This document shows, piece after piece, positions 48,860 through 59,433 of a stretch of 64,000 bases of DNA; the first letter of the stretch is position 1, and every line of letters starts with the position of its first letter. The notes under the pieces were generated by a model. That model made no database searches and was not told the origin of the DNA. It worked only from the letters and a program-made list of their open reading frames with translations. The stretch comes from Ancylobacter koreensis (GTDB lineage Bacteria; Pseudomonadota; Alphaproteobacteria; Rhizobiales; Xanthobacteraceae). Both the position numbers and the translations under genes were made by a program. The DNA is taken from contig NZ_JALKCG010000005.1 of assembly GCF_023016525.1 (NCBI RefSeq), positions 186,001 to 250,000 on the forward strand. Reading direction: 5' to 3'.

Positions 48860-49270
48860 ATGCTCGATCACGTCTCCATCACGGTTGCCGATTTCGCGCG
48901 TGCCCTGCCGTTCTACGACGCGATCATGGCCGCGCTCGGCGTGCCCTGCGTGCGGCGCGGTGACACCAGCGTCGGCTACGGCATCCGCAACCGGCCGGAC
49001 GATGATGGGCACAGCTATCTCAGCGTCCTCGCCTCGCGCGGCGAGGTCGTCGCCGACAACCGGCACTGGTGCTTCCGTGCGCCCGACCGCGCCGCCGTGG
49101 ACGCTTTCCACGCCGCCGCCCTCGCCCATGGCGGGCGGGATGACGGGCCGCCCGGCCTGCGGCCGGCCTATCACGCCTCCTATTACGCCGCCTTCGTCCG
49201 CGACCCCGACGGCAACCGCATCGAGGCCGTGTGTCACCGCACCTATCCAGCCGATCCGCCCGGCGCTTGA
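48860..49270 (+). CDS. VOC (glyoxalase/bleomycin-resistance) family protein
   Basis: A 136-residue protein with the start MLDHVSITVADFARALPFYD (first metal-ligand His) and the second half FVRDPDGNRIEAVCHR (Glu ligand). It is a small metal-dependent dioxygenase/isomerase-type fold of unknown substrate. It starts one base after the recF stop, so is translated from the same mRNA, an unusual insertion before gyrB. Confidence 0.88.
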   Translation: MLDHVSITVADFARALPFYDAIMAALGVPCVRRGDTSVGYGIRNRPDDDGHSYLSVLASRGEVVADNRHWCFRAPDRAAVDAFHAAALAHGGRDDGPPGLRPAYHASYYAAFVRDPDGNRIEAVCHRTYPADPPGA

Positions 49271-49296
49271 AAACGGCAACCGGAAGCCGTATCTGA

Positions 49297-52440
<3,144 letters not shown>

Positions 52441-52472
52441 GCGCCCCGGGGTCCCAAGCGAGCCAATCTTCG

Positions 52473-52563
52473 CGTCATCCCGGACGGTCGAAAGTCCGAT
52501 CCGGGATCGCGCGCAGAACGGAAAGCGATCCCGGCTCTCCGCTGCGCTGCGGCCGGGATGACG
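52473..52563. repeat. Palindromic intergenic repeat, family B, second copy
   Basis: Bounded by CGTCATCCCGG and CCGGGATGACG; in inverted orientation the right half matches the start of the copy at 25435. It fills much of the 224-bp gap between gyrB and the next gene. Confidence 0.8.
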
Positions 52564-52664
52564 GCGGCTCCTACCCCGCTGGCGAAGATGTGAGGCGGCG
52601 GCGGCTCGTCATGCCACGATGGCGCGCCATAGTCTGGGTGACCTGCGCACTCAGGAGCCTCCCG

Positions 52665-53057
52665 ATGGCCACGACCTTCCGTGCCTCCCGCCTTCTCGCC
52701 GCCAGCCTCGCCGCGCCGCTCGCCTTCGCCGTGCCCGCCCTCGCCCATCACGGCTGGAGCTGGGCCGAGAGCGAGCAGATGACGCTGGAAGGCACCATCA
52801 AGACCATCTCCATGGCCCCGCCCCATCCTTCGCTCGAAGTGGCAGGCCACGACGGCAGGCTCTGGCAGGTGGACCTCGGCAATCCGCGCCAGACCGCCAG
52901 TTCCGGCTTCACGGCCGAGAGCGCCAAGCCGGGCGAGGCCATCACCGTGCTCGGCAACCGCAACAGCGACCTCTCCAAGGCGCATATGAAGGCCGTGCGC
53001 ATCACCATCGCCGGCAAGAACTACGACATGTATCCCGAGCGGATCGGCGCCAACTGA
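52665..53057 (+). CDS. DUF6152-like periplasmic protein
   Basis: A 130-residue secreted protein. Signal peptide is ATTFRASRLLAASLAAPLAF, cut near VPALAHHG, leaving a mature N-terminus HHGWSWAE, the hallmark of the DUF6152 family. The rest is predicted beta-rich (OB-like) with a KNYDMYPERIG end. The N-terminal His pair could bind copper, as proposed for similar exposed histidines; not proven. It pairs with a small membrane protein 6 bp downstream. Confidence 0.8.
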   Translation: MATTFRASRLLAASLAAPLAFAVPALAHHGWSWAESEQMTLEGTIKTISMAPPHPSLEVAGHDGRLWQVDLGNPRQTASSGFTAESAKPGEAITVLGNRNSDLSKAHMKAVRITIAGKNYDMYPERIGAN

Positions 53058-53063
53058 GGACCC

Positions 53064-53546
53064 ATGGACGAACCGTCGAGCCTCCTCGCCACGCTCGGCG
53101 GCTGGCCGGGCGCGCGCGCCCTGCGCGACTCATGGGTCGCCTATCTTTTTGTGAACGCGGCGCATCTTCTCGGCATCGCGCTGCTGCTCGGCTCCATCCT
53201 CGTGCTCGATGCCCGCCTTCTCGGCTGCTTGCGCGCCGTGCCGCTCGCCATGCTCGGCCCGCTCAACGCCCGCGTCGCGGCGGCCGGAGCGACGCTGGCG
53301 ATTCTCACCGGCCTGTGGCTGTTCACCGTGCGGCCGGCGGAATACGCCGCCAACCCGGCCTTCCAGATCAAGCTCGTGCTCATCGTGGCGGCGTTGGCGA
53401 ATGTCGCGCTCCAGCACGCCAACCCGGCCTATAGGCATGCGATCGGCGGTGGGCGGATAAGCGCCGGTGTGCGGATATCGGCGGCGGCCTCCGGCTTTTT
53501 ATGGCTGGCGACGCTGATCGCCGGGCGCTGGATCGGCTTCGCCTGA
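53064..53546 (+). CDS. DUF6644-like membrane protein
   Basis: A 160-residue protein with about four helices: SWVAYLFVNAAHLLGIALLLGSILVLD, VAAAGATLAILTGLWLF, FQIKLVLIVAALANVALQH and a last one near 140-157. The His in AAHLLG and the R/LLG motif fit the DUF6644 type. It starts 6 bp after the DUF6152-like gene, an association that recurs in other genomes to my knowledge. Function unknown; possibly a heme- or copper-linked membrane protein. Confidence 0.7.
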   Translation: MDEPSSLLATLGGWPGARALRDSWVAYLFVNAAHLLGIALLLGSILVLDARLLGCLRAVPLAMLGPLNARVAAAGATLAILTGLWLFTVRPAEYAANPAFQIKLVLIVAALANVALQHANPAYRHAIGGGRISAGVRISAAASGFLWLATLIAGRWIGFA

Positions 53547-53639
53547 GCGGGACGCGGTTCCCTGCCGAAGCCCCCTCGCCTTGGCCCGCCCCCGGCTCTA
53601 GAGTGCCGCCCTTCCCGCTGCGAGTCCCGTGTCATCGCC

Positions 53640-55328
53640 ATGAACAGCCCCCCCTCCCCCGCCCGTACCGGCGCCCGAATCCTCGTCGACACGCTTCTCG
53701 CCAACGGCGTCACCCGCGCCTTCGGCGTTCCCGGCGAGAGCTATCTCGACGTGCTGGACGCACTCGCCGACACCGATGTCGAGTTCGTCGTGTGCCGGCA
53801 GGAGAGCGGCGCGGCCATGATGGCGGAGGCAAGCGGCAAGCTCACCGGACGGCCGGGCATCTGCTTCGTCACGCGCGGGCCGGGCTCGACCAATGCGAGC
53901 GCGGGCGTGCACATCGCCCAGCAGGATTCGACGCCGATGATCCTGTTCGTCGGCCAGATCTCCCGCTCCATGCGCGGGCGCGAGGCGTTCCAGGAGGTCG
54001 ATTACCGCGCCGTGTTCGGCCCGCTCGCCAAATGGGCGGTGGAGATCGACGACGCCGCGCGCATCCCGGAGATCGTGTCGCGCGCCTTCCGCGTCGCCCT
54101 GCAGGGCCGGCCCGGCCCGGTCGTGATCGCGCTGCCCGAGGATGTGCTGAGCGAGCTGGCGAGCGTGCCCGACGCGCCGGCAGTGGAACCGGTGGAAACT
54201 TGGCCCGGCCTCGCCGACATGATGCGCCTGCAGCGCCTGCTCTGGGCGGCAAAGCGCCCGGTGATGATCCTTGGCGGCGCGCGCTGGAACGAGAAGGCGG
54301 TCGCCTCCGTCACGCGCTTCGCCGAACGCTTCGACCTGCCGGTGGCGGTGAGCTTCCGCCGCCAGATGCTGTTCCCCGCCGGCCATGAGAGCTTCGCCGG
54401 GGATATCGGCTTCTCGGTCAATCCCGCGCTCATCGCCCGGCTGAAGCAGGCCGACCTCGTCATCCTCGCCGGCGGGCGCATGGGCGAGGTGCCCTCGCAG
54501 GGCTACAGCCTGTTCGGCATCCCCGACCCCGGCGTGCCCTTCGTGCATGTGCATGCCGACCCGGAGGAACTGGGCCGCGTCTACCAGCCGACGCTCGCCA
54601 TCAATGCCTCGTCCGGCGCCTTCGCCGCCGCGCTGGAAGGCGTGCAGCCGCCGAATTCCATTCCATGGGGCGACTGGCGGAGCGCGGCGCGTGCGGACTA
54701 CCTCGCCTGGACCGAGGCGCCGCCGGAGAATGCCGGGCCGGTGCAGATGGCGACGCTGGTGCGCTATCTCAGGGCCCTGCCGAAAGACACCATCGTCTGT
54801 AACGGCGCCGGCAATTTCGCCATCTGGGTGCACCGCTTCCACCGCTTCAGCGCTTATGGCACGCAGCTCGCGCCGACCTCGGGTTCGATGGGCTACGGCC
54901 TGCCGGCGGCGGTGGCGGCCAAGATCTCCCATCCCGGCCGTACGGTCGTGGCGGTGTGCGGCGACGGCGACTTCCTGATGACCGGGCAGGAATTCGCCAC
55001 CGCCCTGCAATATGAAGCGCCCATCGTCGCGGTGGTGGTCGACAACGGCATGTACGGCACCATCCGCATGCATCAGGAGCGCGAATATCCCACCCGCGTC
55101 TTCGGCACCGCGCTGAGGAACCCCGATTTCGCCGCCTATGCCCGCGCCTTCGGCGGCTTCGGCGTGACGGTGGAGACGGATGCGGAATTTGCTCCCGCGC
55201 TCGATGCGGCCTTCGCCGCCGGCGTGCCGGCCATCGTGCATGTGAAGCTGGACCCGGAAGCGATCACGCCGACCACGACGCTCAGCGCGCTGCGCGAGAA
55301 ATCGCTCGCCGCGCGTTCGGTCGGGTGA
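53640..55328 (+). CDS. ThDP-dependent enzyme, acetolactate synthase large-subunit-like
   Basis: A 562-residue ThDP enzyme. The activating Glu is in CRQESGAAMMAEA; PGSTNASAGVHIAQQDSTPMI follows; and the ThDP/Mg motif GDG..DNG spans GDGDFLMTGQEF to VVDNGMYG. It resembles acetolactate synthase-like or oxalyl/benzoylformate-type enzymes. There is no small regulatory subunit (ilvN/ilvH) beside it, so a biosynthetic ILV role is unlikely; the true substrate is unknown. It converges with the cupin gene. Confidence 0.85.
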   Translation: MNSPPSPARTGARILVDTLLANGVTRAFGVPGESYLDVLDALADTDVEFVVCRQESGAAMMAEASGKLTGRPGICFVTRGPGSTNASAGVHIAQQDSTPMILFVGQISRSMRGREAFQEVDYRAVFGPLAKWAVEIDDAARIPEIVSRAFRVALQGRPGPVVIALPEDVLSELASVPDAPAVEPVETWPGLADMMRLQRLLWAAKRPVMILGGARWNEKAVASVTRFAERFDLPVAVSFRRQMLFPAGHESFAGDIGFSVNPALIARLKQADLVILAGGRMGEVPSQGYSLFGIPDPGVPFVHVHADPEELGRVYQPTLAINASSGAFAAALEGVQPPNSIPWGDWRSAARADYLAWTEAPPENAGPVQMATLVRYLRALPKDTIVCNGAGNFAIWVHRFHRFSAYGTQLAPTSGSMGYGLPAAVAAKISHPGRTVVAVCGDGDFLMTGQEFATALQYEAPIVAVVVDNGMYGTIRMHQEREYPTRVFGTALRNPDFAAYARAFGGFGVTVETDAEFAPALDAAFAAGVPAIVHVKLDPEAITPTTTLSALREKSLAARSVG

Positions 55329-55335
55329 GGTGGCG

Positions 55336-55359
55336 CCGGGCGCCTATTCCGGCGCCCGG
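55336..55359. terminator. Hairpin between convergent ThDP enzyme and cupin genes
   Basis: Nine-bp perfect arms CCGGGCGCC (55336-55344) and GGCGCCCGG (55351-55359) with a 6-nt loop. It overlaps the cupin's stop and has no U-run. Could stop transcripts from both sides. Confidence 0.45.
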
Positions 55360-55856
55360 TGGATCGCGTCGACCCAATAGACCTCCTCCGGCGCCTCGAC
55401 CGGATCGACATCGGTGATGTTTACCACCACCGCCTCGTTGTCGGAGCGCACCAGCACGCAGTCGAGCGGATGGTCGGGGTCGGCGTTGATCTCTTGATGC
55501 GGCACATAGGGCGGCACGAAGATGAAGTCGCCCGCCTCCGCCTCGGCGACATATTCCAGCCGGTCGCCCCAGCGCATGCGGGCGCGCCCGCGCACCACGT
55601 AGATCACGCTCTCCAGCGCGCCGTGATGGTGCACGCCGGTCTTGGCGTTGGGCTGGATGGAGACCGTGCCGGCCCAGATTTTCTGGGCGCCGACGCGGGC
55701 ATGGTTGATCGCCGCCTGCCGGAACATGCCGGGCGTCTGCGCCGTGTTGGGGTCGAGCCGGTCGCCCTTGATGACGCGCACGCCATTGTTCTTCCAGTGA
55801 TCTTCCAGCCCGTGATCGTGCGCGTGATCCTGCGGATGGTGATGGTCGTGACCCAT
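55344..55856 (-). CDS. Cupin-domain protein with a His-rich N-terminus
   Basis: A 170-residue protein. Residues 1-20 are His-rich (MGHDHHHPQDHAHDHGLEDH). The cupin has the first motif GVHHHGALESVIYVVRGRARM (metal-binding His/Glu) and second GDFIFVPPYVPHQEIN. Family members bind a metal for dioxygenase or isomerase activity or act as binding proteins. Substrate unknown. It is convergent with the ThDP enzyme gene, 15 bp away. Confidence 0.85.
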   Translation of the reverse strand: MGHDHHHPQDHAHDHGLEDHWKNNGVRVIKGDRLDPNTAQTPGMFRQAAINHARVGAQKIWAGTVSIQPNAKTGVHHHGALESVIYVVRGRARMRWGDRLEYVAEAEAGDFIFVPPYVPHQEINADPDHPLDCVLVRSDNEAVVVNITDVDPVEAPEEVYWVDAIHRAPE

Positions 55857-55879
55857 TGGCGCCTCCCATTTTGCGCCAG

Positions 55880-55948
55880 CCTAGAGCATTTTCGAGCGAA
55901 GTGGATTCCGGTTCGCGTGAAGAAAATGCGTAAAAGCAATGCTCTAGG
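55880..55948. repeat. 69-bp Rhizobiales-type palindromic repeat
   Basis: Bounded by 11-bp perfect inverted ends CCTAGAGCATT and AATGCTCTAGG with GTGGATTCCGGTTCGCGTG between them. This resembles a repeat scattered through many Rhizobiales intergenic regions (TAGAGCATTTTCGAGCGAAG type). It lies between the cupin gene and a membrane-protein gene. Confidence 0.85.
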
Positions 55949-55981
55949 ACGGGCAGCGGCGCGGCGGAAGCCGTGGGCGGA

Positions 55982-56530
55982 TCACGAAGCCTCATAGGCG
56001 ACCACGTTGACGCCGGCACCGGCGAGGCGGCGATAGAGCCGGCGCTCCTGCACCAGCGGCCACCAGTCGAACAGGAAGATCTCCATCGGCCGCCAATTCG
56101 CCACCCAGCCGAGGATGACGAGACCTTCCATCACCACCTCGGCGAGGCGGGAATCGGGAAACAGATTCACCAGCGACTGGCCGAGGATGAGGCATAGGCC
56201 GAGCACGACGATGCCGACGAGCAGCGTCATGCGCCCGAGGCTGAACATGCGGGAAAGCTCGACGTCGCGGCGCTCGGCCTGGGCGATGAAATGCTGCCGG
56301 ACGATGGCGGGCAAACCCTGCGACAGCGGGCTTCCCGCCTGCGCCGATGGCAGATGGATGGCGATAGCGAGCGGAGTGTCGGGCGGCACGCCCTGTGCGT
56401 GCTCGACAATGTACTCGTCGACATCGCCATCCAGCCCGCGCTCGCGAAACGGGAAGGGATCGAGCATGTCGAGAAGCTGCTGCGGATCGTCGACCCGGAG
56501 GTCGATCTGCCCCTTGCGGCGCCGGGCCAT
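55982..56530 (-). CDS. Uncharacterised membrane protein
   Basis: A 182-residue protein. The first ~100 residues are soluble and acidic (RKGQIDLRVDDPQQLLDMLDPFPF); then two helices (MTLLVGIVVLGLCLILGQSLVNLF and VVMEGLVILGWVANWRPMEIFLF). The end FDWWPLVQERRLYRRLAGAGVNVV is conserved-looking. I did not recognise a family. It starts 57 bp after lysS on the same strand; the start at 56530 (MARRRKGQ) is chosen over a longer one. Confidence 0.7.
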   Translation of the reverse strand: MARRRKGQIDLRVDDPQQLLDMLDPFPFRERGLDGDVDEYIVEHAQGVPPDTPLAIAIHLPSAQAGSPLSQGLPAIVRQHFIAQAERRDVELSRMFSLGRMTLLVGIVVLGLCLILGQSLVNLFPDSRLAEVVMEGLVILGWVANWRPMEIFLFDWWPLVQERRLYRRLAGAGVNVVAYEAS

Positions 56531-56587
56531 CTGTCTGCCTCCGCCGTGCCGACCCGGAAGGGCCGGCACGGTCGCGTGTCGAGCGGC

Positions 56588-58246
56588 CTACGCCGCGCCC
56601 TTGGCGAGGTCGCCGGCCAGTGCCCGGGCGATCAGCGCGCGCGTCTCCGGGATGCCGTAGGCGGCGACGAAGGAGCCGAAGCGCGGGCCTTCCTTCTCGC
56701 CGAGCAGCAGCTCGTAGAGCGCGCTGAACCAGGCGAAGGTGACGCCCGGCCCGCCGGTCGGGCTCTTGCGCTTGTGGTCCTGATAGCGCGGCTCGGCGCG
56801 TCCGACGTCGAGCACCGCGTTCTGGATCGCCTCGCGGTCCTCGCCGTCCACGCCCGCCAGCGCAGCGTCGAGGGCGGCGAGCGCCTTGGCCTCCACCTCG
56901 TCGGGCAGGCGATAGGAGCGGCGCGGCTTCACCCGGTCGACGAAGTAGCGCACGGCATAGCCGGCCAGCTTGTCGAGGGTCGGATGCGTTTCCGGCGAGG
57001 TGCCCGGCGCGTAGCGCTCGATGAAGCGCCACAGCACGCCCTTCTCCTCGGCATTGGAGGCGGAGGCGAGCTTGAGCATCAGGCCGAAGGTCAGCGGCAG
57101 TTCCTCCACCGGCGGATTGCCGGAATGGATGTGCCAGACCGGGTTGCCGAGACGGTTCTTCCAGTCCTGCGAGGGATAGCGCGCAAGGAAGCCGAAATAC
57201 TCGTCCACCGCCTTCGGGATGACGTCGAAATGCAGCTTCTTGGCCGAGCGCGGCGACTGGAACATGTAGAGCGCCAGGCTCTCCGGGCTCGCATAGGTCA
57301 GCCACTCGTCGATGGTCAGGCCGTTGCCCTTGGACTTCGAGATCTTCTGGCCGTTCTCGTCGAGGAACAGCTCGTAGACGAAATGCTCGGGCGCCGTGCC
57401 GCCGATGATCTCGCAGATGCGATCATAGATCGGCGCGTTGGTCTGGTGGTCCTTGCCGAACATCTCGAAATCGACGTCGAGCGCCGCCCAGCGGGCGCCG
57501 AAATCCGGCTTCCACTGCAGCTTCACATGGCCGCCGGTGACGGGCACGGTCTTGTCCGCGCCATCCTCGTCGGTGAAGGTAACGGTGCCGGCCTTGGCGT
57601 CGACGTTCTTCAGCGGCACGTAGAGCACGCGGCCCGAGGTCGGCGAGATCGGCAGGAAGGGCGAATAGGTCGCCTGCCGCTCCTCGCCGAGGGTCGGCAG
57701 CATCACTTCCATGATCGCTTCGTATTTCTCCGCCGCCTTCAGCAGCACGCCGTCGAGCTTGCCGGAGAAATAATAGTCGGTGGCGCTGGCGAACTCGTAG
57801 TCGAAGCCGAAGGTGTCGAGGAAACGCCGCAGCATCGCGTTGTTGTGGTCGCCGAAGCTCTCATAGCCGCCGCCGAACGGGTTCGGCACCTTGGTGAGCG
57901 GCATCTGGAGATAGGGCTTCAGCGCGGCCTGATCCGGCACGTTCTCCGGGATCTTGCGCATGCCGTCCATGTCGTCGGAGAAGCACAGCAGGCGCGTCGG
58001 GACCTTTCCCTCGGTCAGCACATGGAAGGCGTGGCGCACCATGGTGGTGCGCGCCACCTCGCCGAAGGTGCCGATATGGGGCAGGCCCGAGGGACCGTAG
58101 CCGGTCTCGAACAGGACTTCCGCTTTGGGTTTCCGCTTCAGGCGCTCGACGATCTTGCGGGCTTCCTCGAACGGCCAGGCGCCGGCGGTCTCCGCCAGCT
58201 CCCGCAATTCGGCTGCAACATCCTCGACCTGAGCGGTCGCCGTCAT
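56588..58246 (-). CDS. lysS: Lysyl-tRNA synthetase, class I
   Basis: A 552-residue synthetase of the class I (archaeal-type) fold, not the class II LysRS of most bacteria. The HIGH-like motif is [16 protein letters not shown] and the KMSKS-like motif is [15 protein letters not shown]. It charges tRNA-Lys. It begins [19 protein letters not shown]; the frame further upstream is unsupported. Class I LysRS is typical of many alphaproteobacteria and is not a recent transfer here. Confidence 0.97.
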   Translation of the reverse strand: MTATAQVEDVAAELRELAETAGAWPFEEARKIVERLKRKPKAEVLFETGYGPSGLPHIGTFGEVARTTMVRHAFHVLTEGKVPTRLLCFSDDMDGMRKIPENVPDQAALKPYLQMPLTKVPNPFGGGYESFGDHNNAMLRRFLDTFGFDYEFASATDYYFSGKLDGVLLKAAEKYEAIMEVMLPTLGEERQATYSPFLPISPTSGRVLYVPLKNVDAKAGTVTFTDEDGADKTVPVTGGHVKLQWKPDFGARWAALDVDFEMFGKDHQTNAPIYDRICEIIGGTAPEHFVYELFLDENGQKISKSKGNGLTIDEWLTYASPESLALYMFQSPRSAKKLHFDVIPKAVDEYFGFLARYPSQDWKNRLGNPVWHIHSGNPPVEELPLTFGLMLKLASASNAEEKGVLWRFIERYAPGTSPETHPTLDKLAGYAVRYFVDRVKPRRSYRLPDEVEAKALAALDAALAGVDGEDREAIQNAVLDVGRAEPRYQDHKRKSPTGGPGVTFAWFSALYELLLGEKEGPRFGSFVAAYGIPETRALIARALAGDLAKGAA

Positions 58247-58350
58247 GATCGGCCCTCCTGGGCTTCGTCCGGGAAAAACAAGGCACGCGCCGCGACCCTC
58301 ATGGCCGCCGTGCGCGTGCCGGCATGCTCTAGGTAGTGCGCGCCCGCGCG

Positions 58351-59334
58351 TCAATAAACGCTGATGGGAAACCAGCGCAGATAGAGGTCGGTGTAGACGC
58401 CCTCCTCCCAGAGCTGGGCGAGCGCGTAATTGAGCGACTGGCGCAGCGCGTCGTTGCCGCGCTTCACCGCGATGCCCATGCCCTCGCCGAAATACAGGCT
58501 CTCGGTGAAGGGTCCACCGACGAAGGCGCAGCAATTCTCCGAGCCGGTGCCGTTGAGCCAGAGCGCGAGCTGCACGCCATCGCCGAAAATAAGGTCGACC
58601 TCGCCCTTGCGCAGGGCCGCGCGCAGCGCGTCCGGGTCCGGAAAGGCGCGCACGGCGATCTCGCCAAAGAAGTCGTGCAGGAAGGCTTCGTGCGCCGTGC
58701 CGCCAATGACGCCGACCGTCTTGGAGCCGAGGGCATCGGGCGTCACCTTCGCGCCGCCGTCGCCGCGGAGCGCGACAAAGCGGGCGGGGGATCGGAAATA
58801 GCGGTCGGAGAAATCGAGCGTCTCGCGCGTCACCGGGGTGATGGCGATGCCCGCAATGGCAGCATCCGCCTTGCCGCTGGCCAGCGCGTCGGCAAGCGCC
58901 TCGAAGGGCACAATCTCCAGCGTGCAGCGGATCGCCAGCTCGGTGCAGATCGCCCGCGCGACGTCGACATTGAAGCCGACGGGCCGGCCGTCTTCGCCGC
59001 GGAAGCTGAAGGGCGGGTAGTCCTCCGTGGTCACGAAGCGGATCTGCGTCGGCAGGCGCGTCACGTCCGGCCGGTCGGGGCGGCGCTTCGGGTCCCAGAA
59101 ACCGGGCACCACGACGGAGGCCGGCGGCGCGGCCTTCGCAGCGGGCGCGGGCGCCGGCGGAGAGGCGTTCGGCGCGCCGCCCGCCGGCGCCGTCTGGGCC
59201 ATGGCACCGGTGGCGGGAGCGAACAACGCGACAGCGAGCGCGAACGCCGCCAGATAGCGCCCACCCGCTCGTCGCAGTTGTGTCACCTGGGATTTACATG
59301 CCGGAAATAAATACCGCACACTGATCTCGCGCAT
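58351..59334 (-). CDS. Extracellular solute-binding protein, family 3 (amino-acid type)
   Basis: A 327-residue periplasmic binding protein. The signal region is [20 protein letters not shown], followed by a Pro/Ala-rich stretch. SBP_bac_3 marks are [29 protein letters not shown] and the end [16 protein letters not shown]. No permease or ATPase genes adjoin, so it is an orphan receptor. The substrate is probably an amino acid. The start may instead be further inside (near MetGln at the helix); the N-terminus is unsure. Confidence 0.85.
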   Translation of the reverse strand: MREISVRYLFPACKSQVTQLRRAGGRYLAAFALAVALFAPATGAMAQTAPAGGAPNASPPAPAPAAKAAPPASVVVPGFWDPKRRPDRPDVTRLPTQIRFVTTEDYPPFSFRGEDGRPVGFNVDVARAICTELAIRCTLEIVPFEALADALASGKADAAIAGIAITPVTRETLDFSDRYFRSPARFVALRGDGGAKVTPDALGSKTVGVIGGTAHEAFLHDFFGEIAVRAFPDPDALRAALRKGEVDLIFGDGVQLALWLNGTGSENCCAFVGGPFTESLYFGEGMGIAVKRGNDALRQSLNYALAQLWEEGVYTDLYLRWFPISVY

Positions 59335-59433
59335 GGTTCCGAGTCGAGCTGTGCCACAGGGCTTCGACCGTTCGACCTTCTTCCGTCCGACCTTCTACCG
59401 TCTCGGTGCCGACTAGGCGAGGGGTGACGCCGC

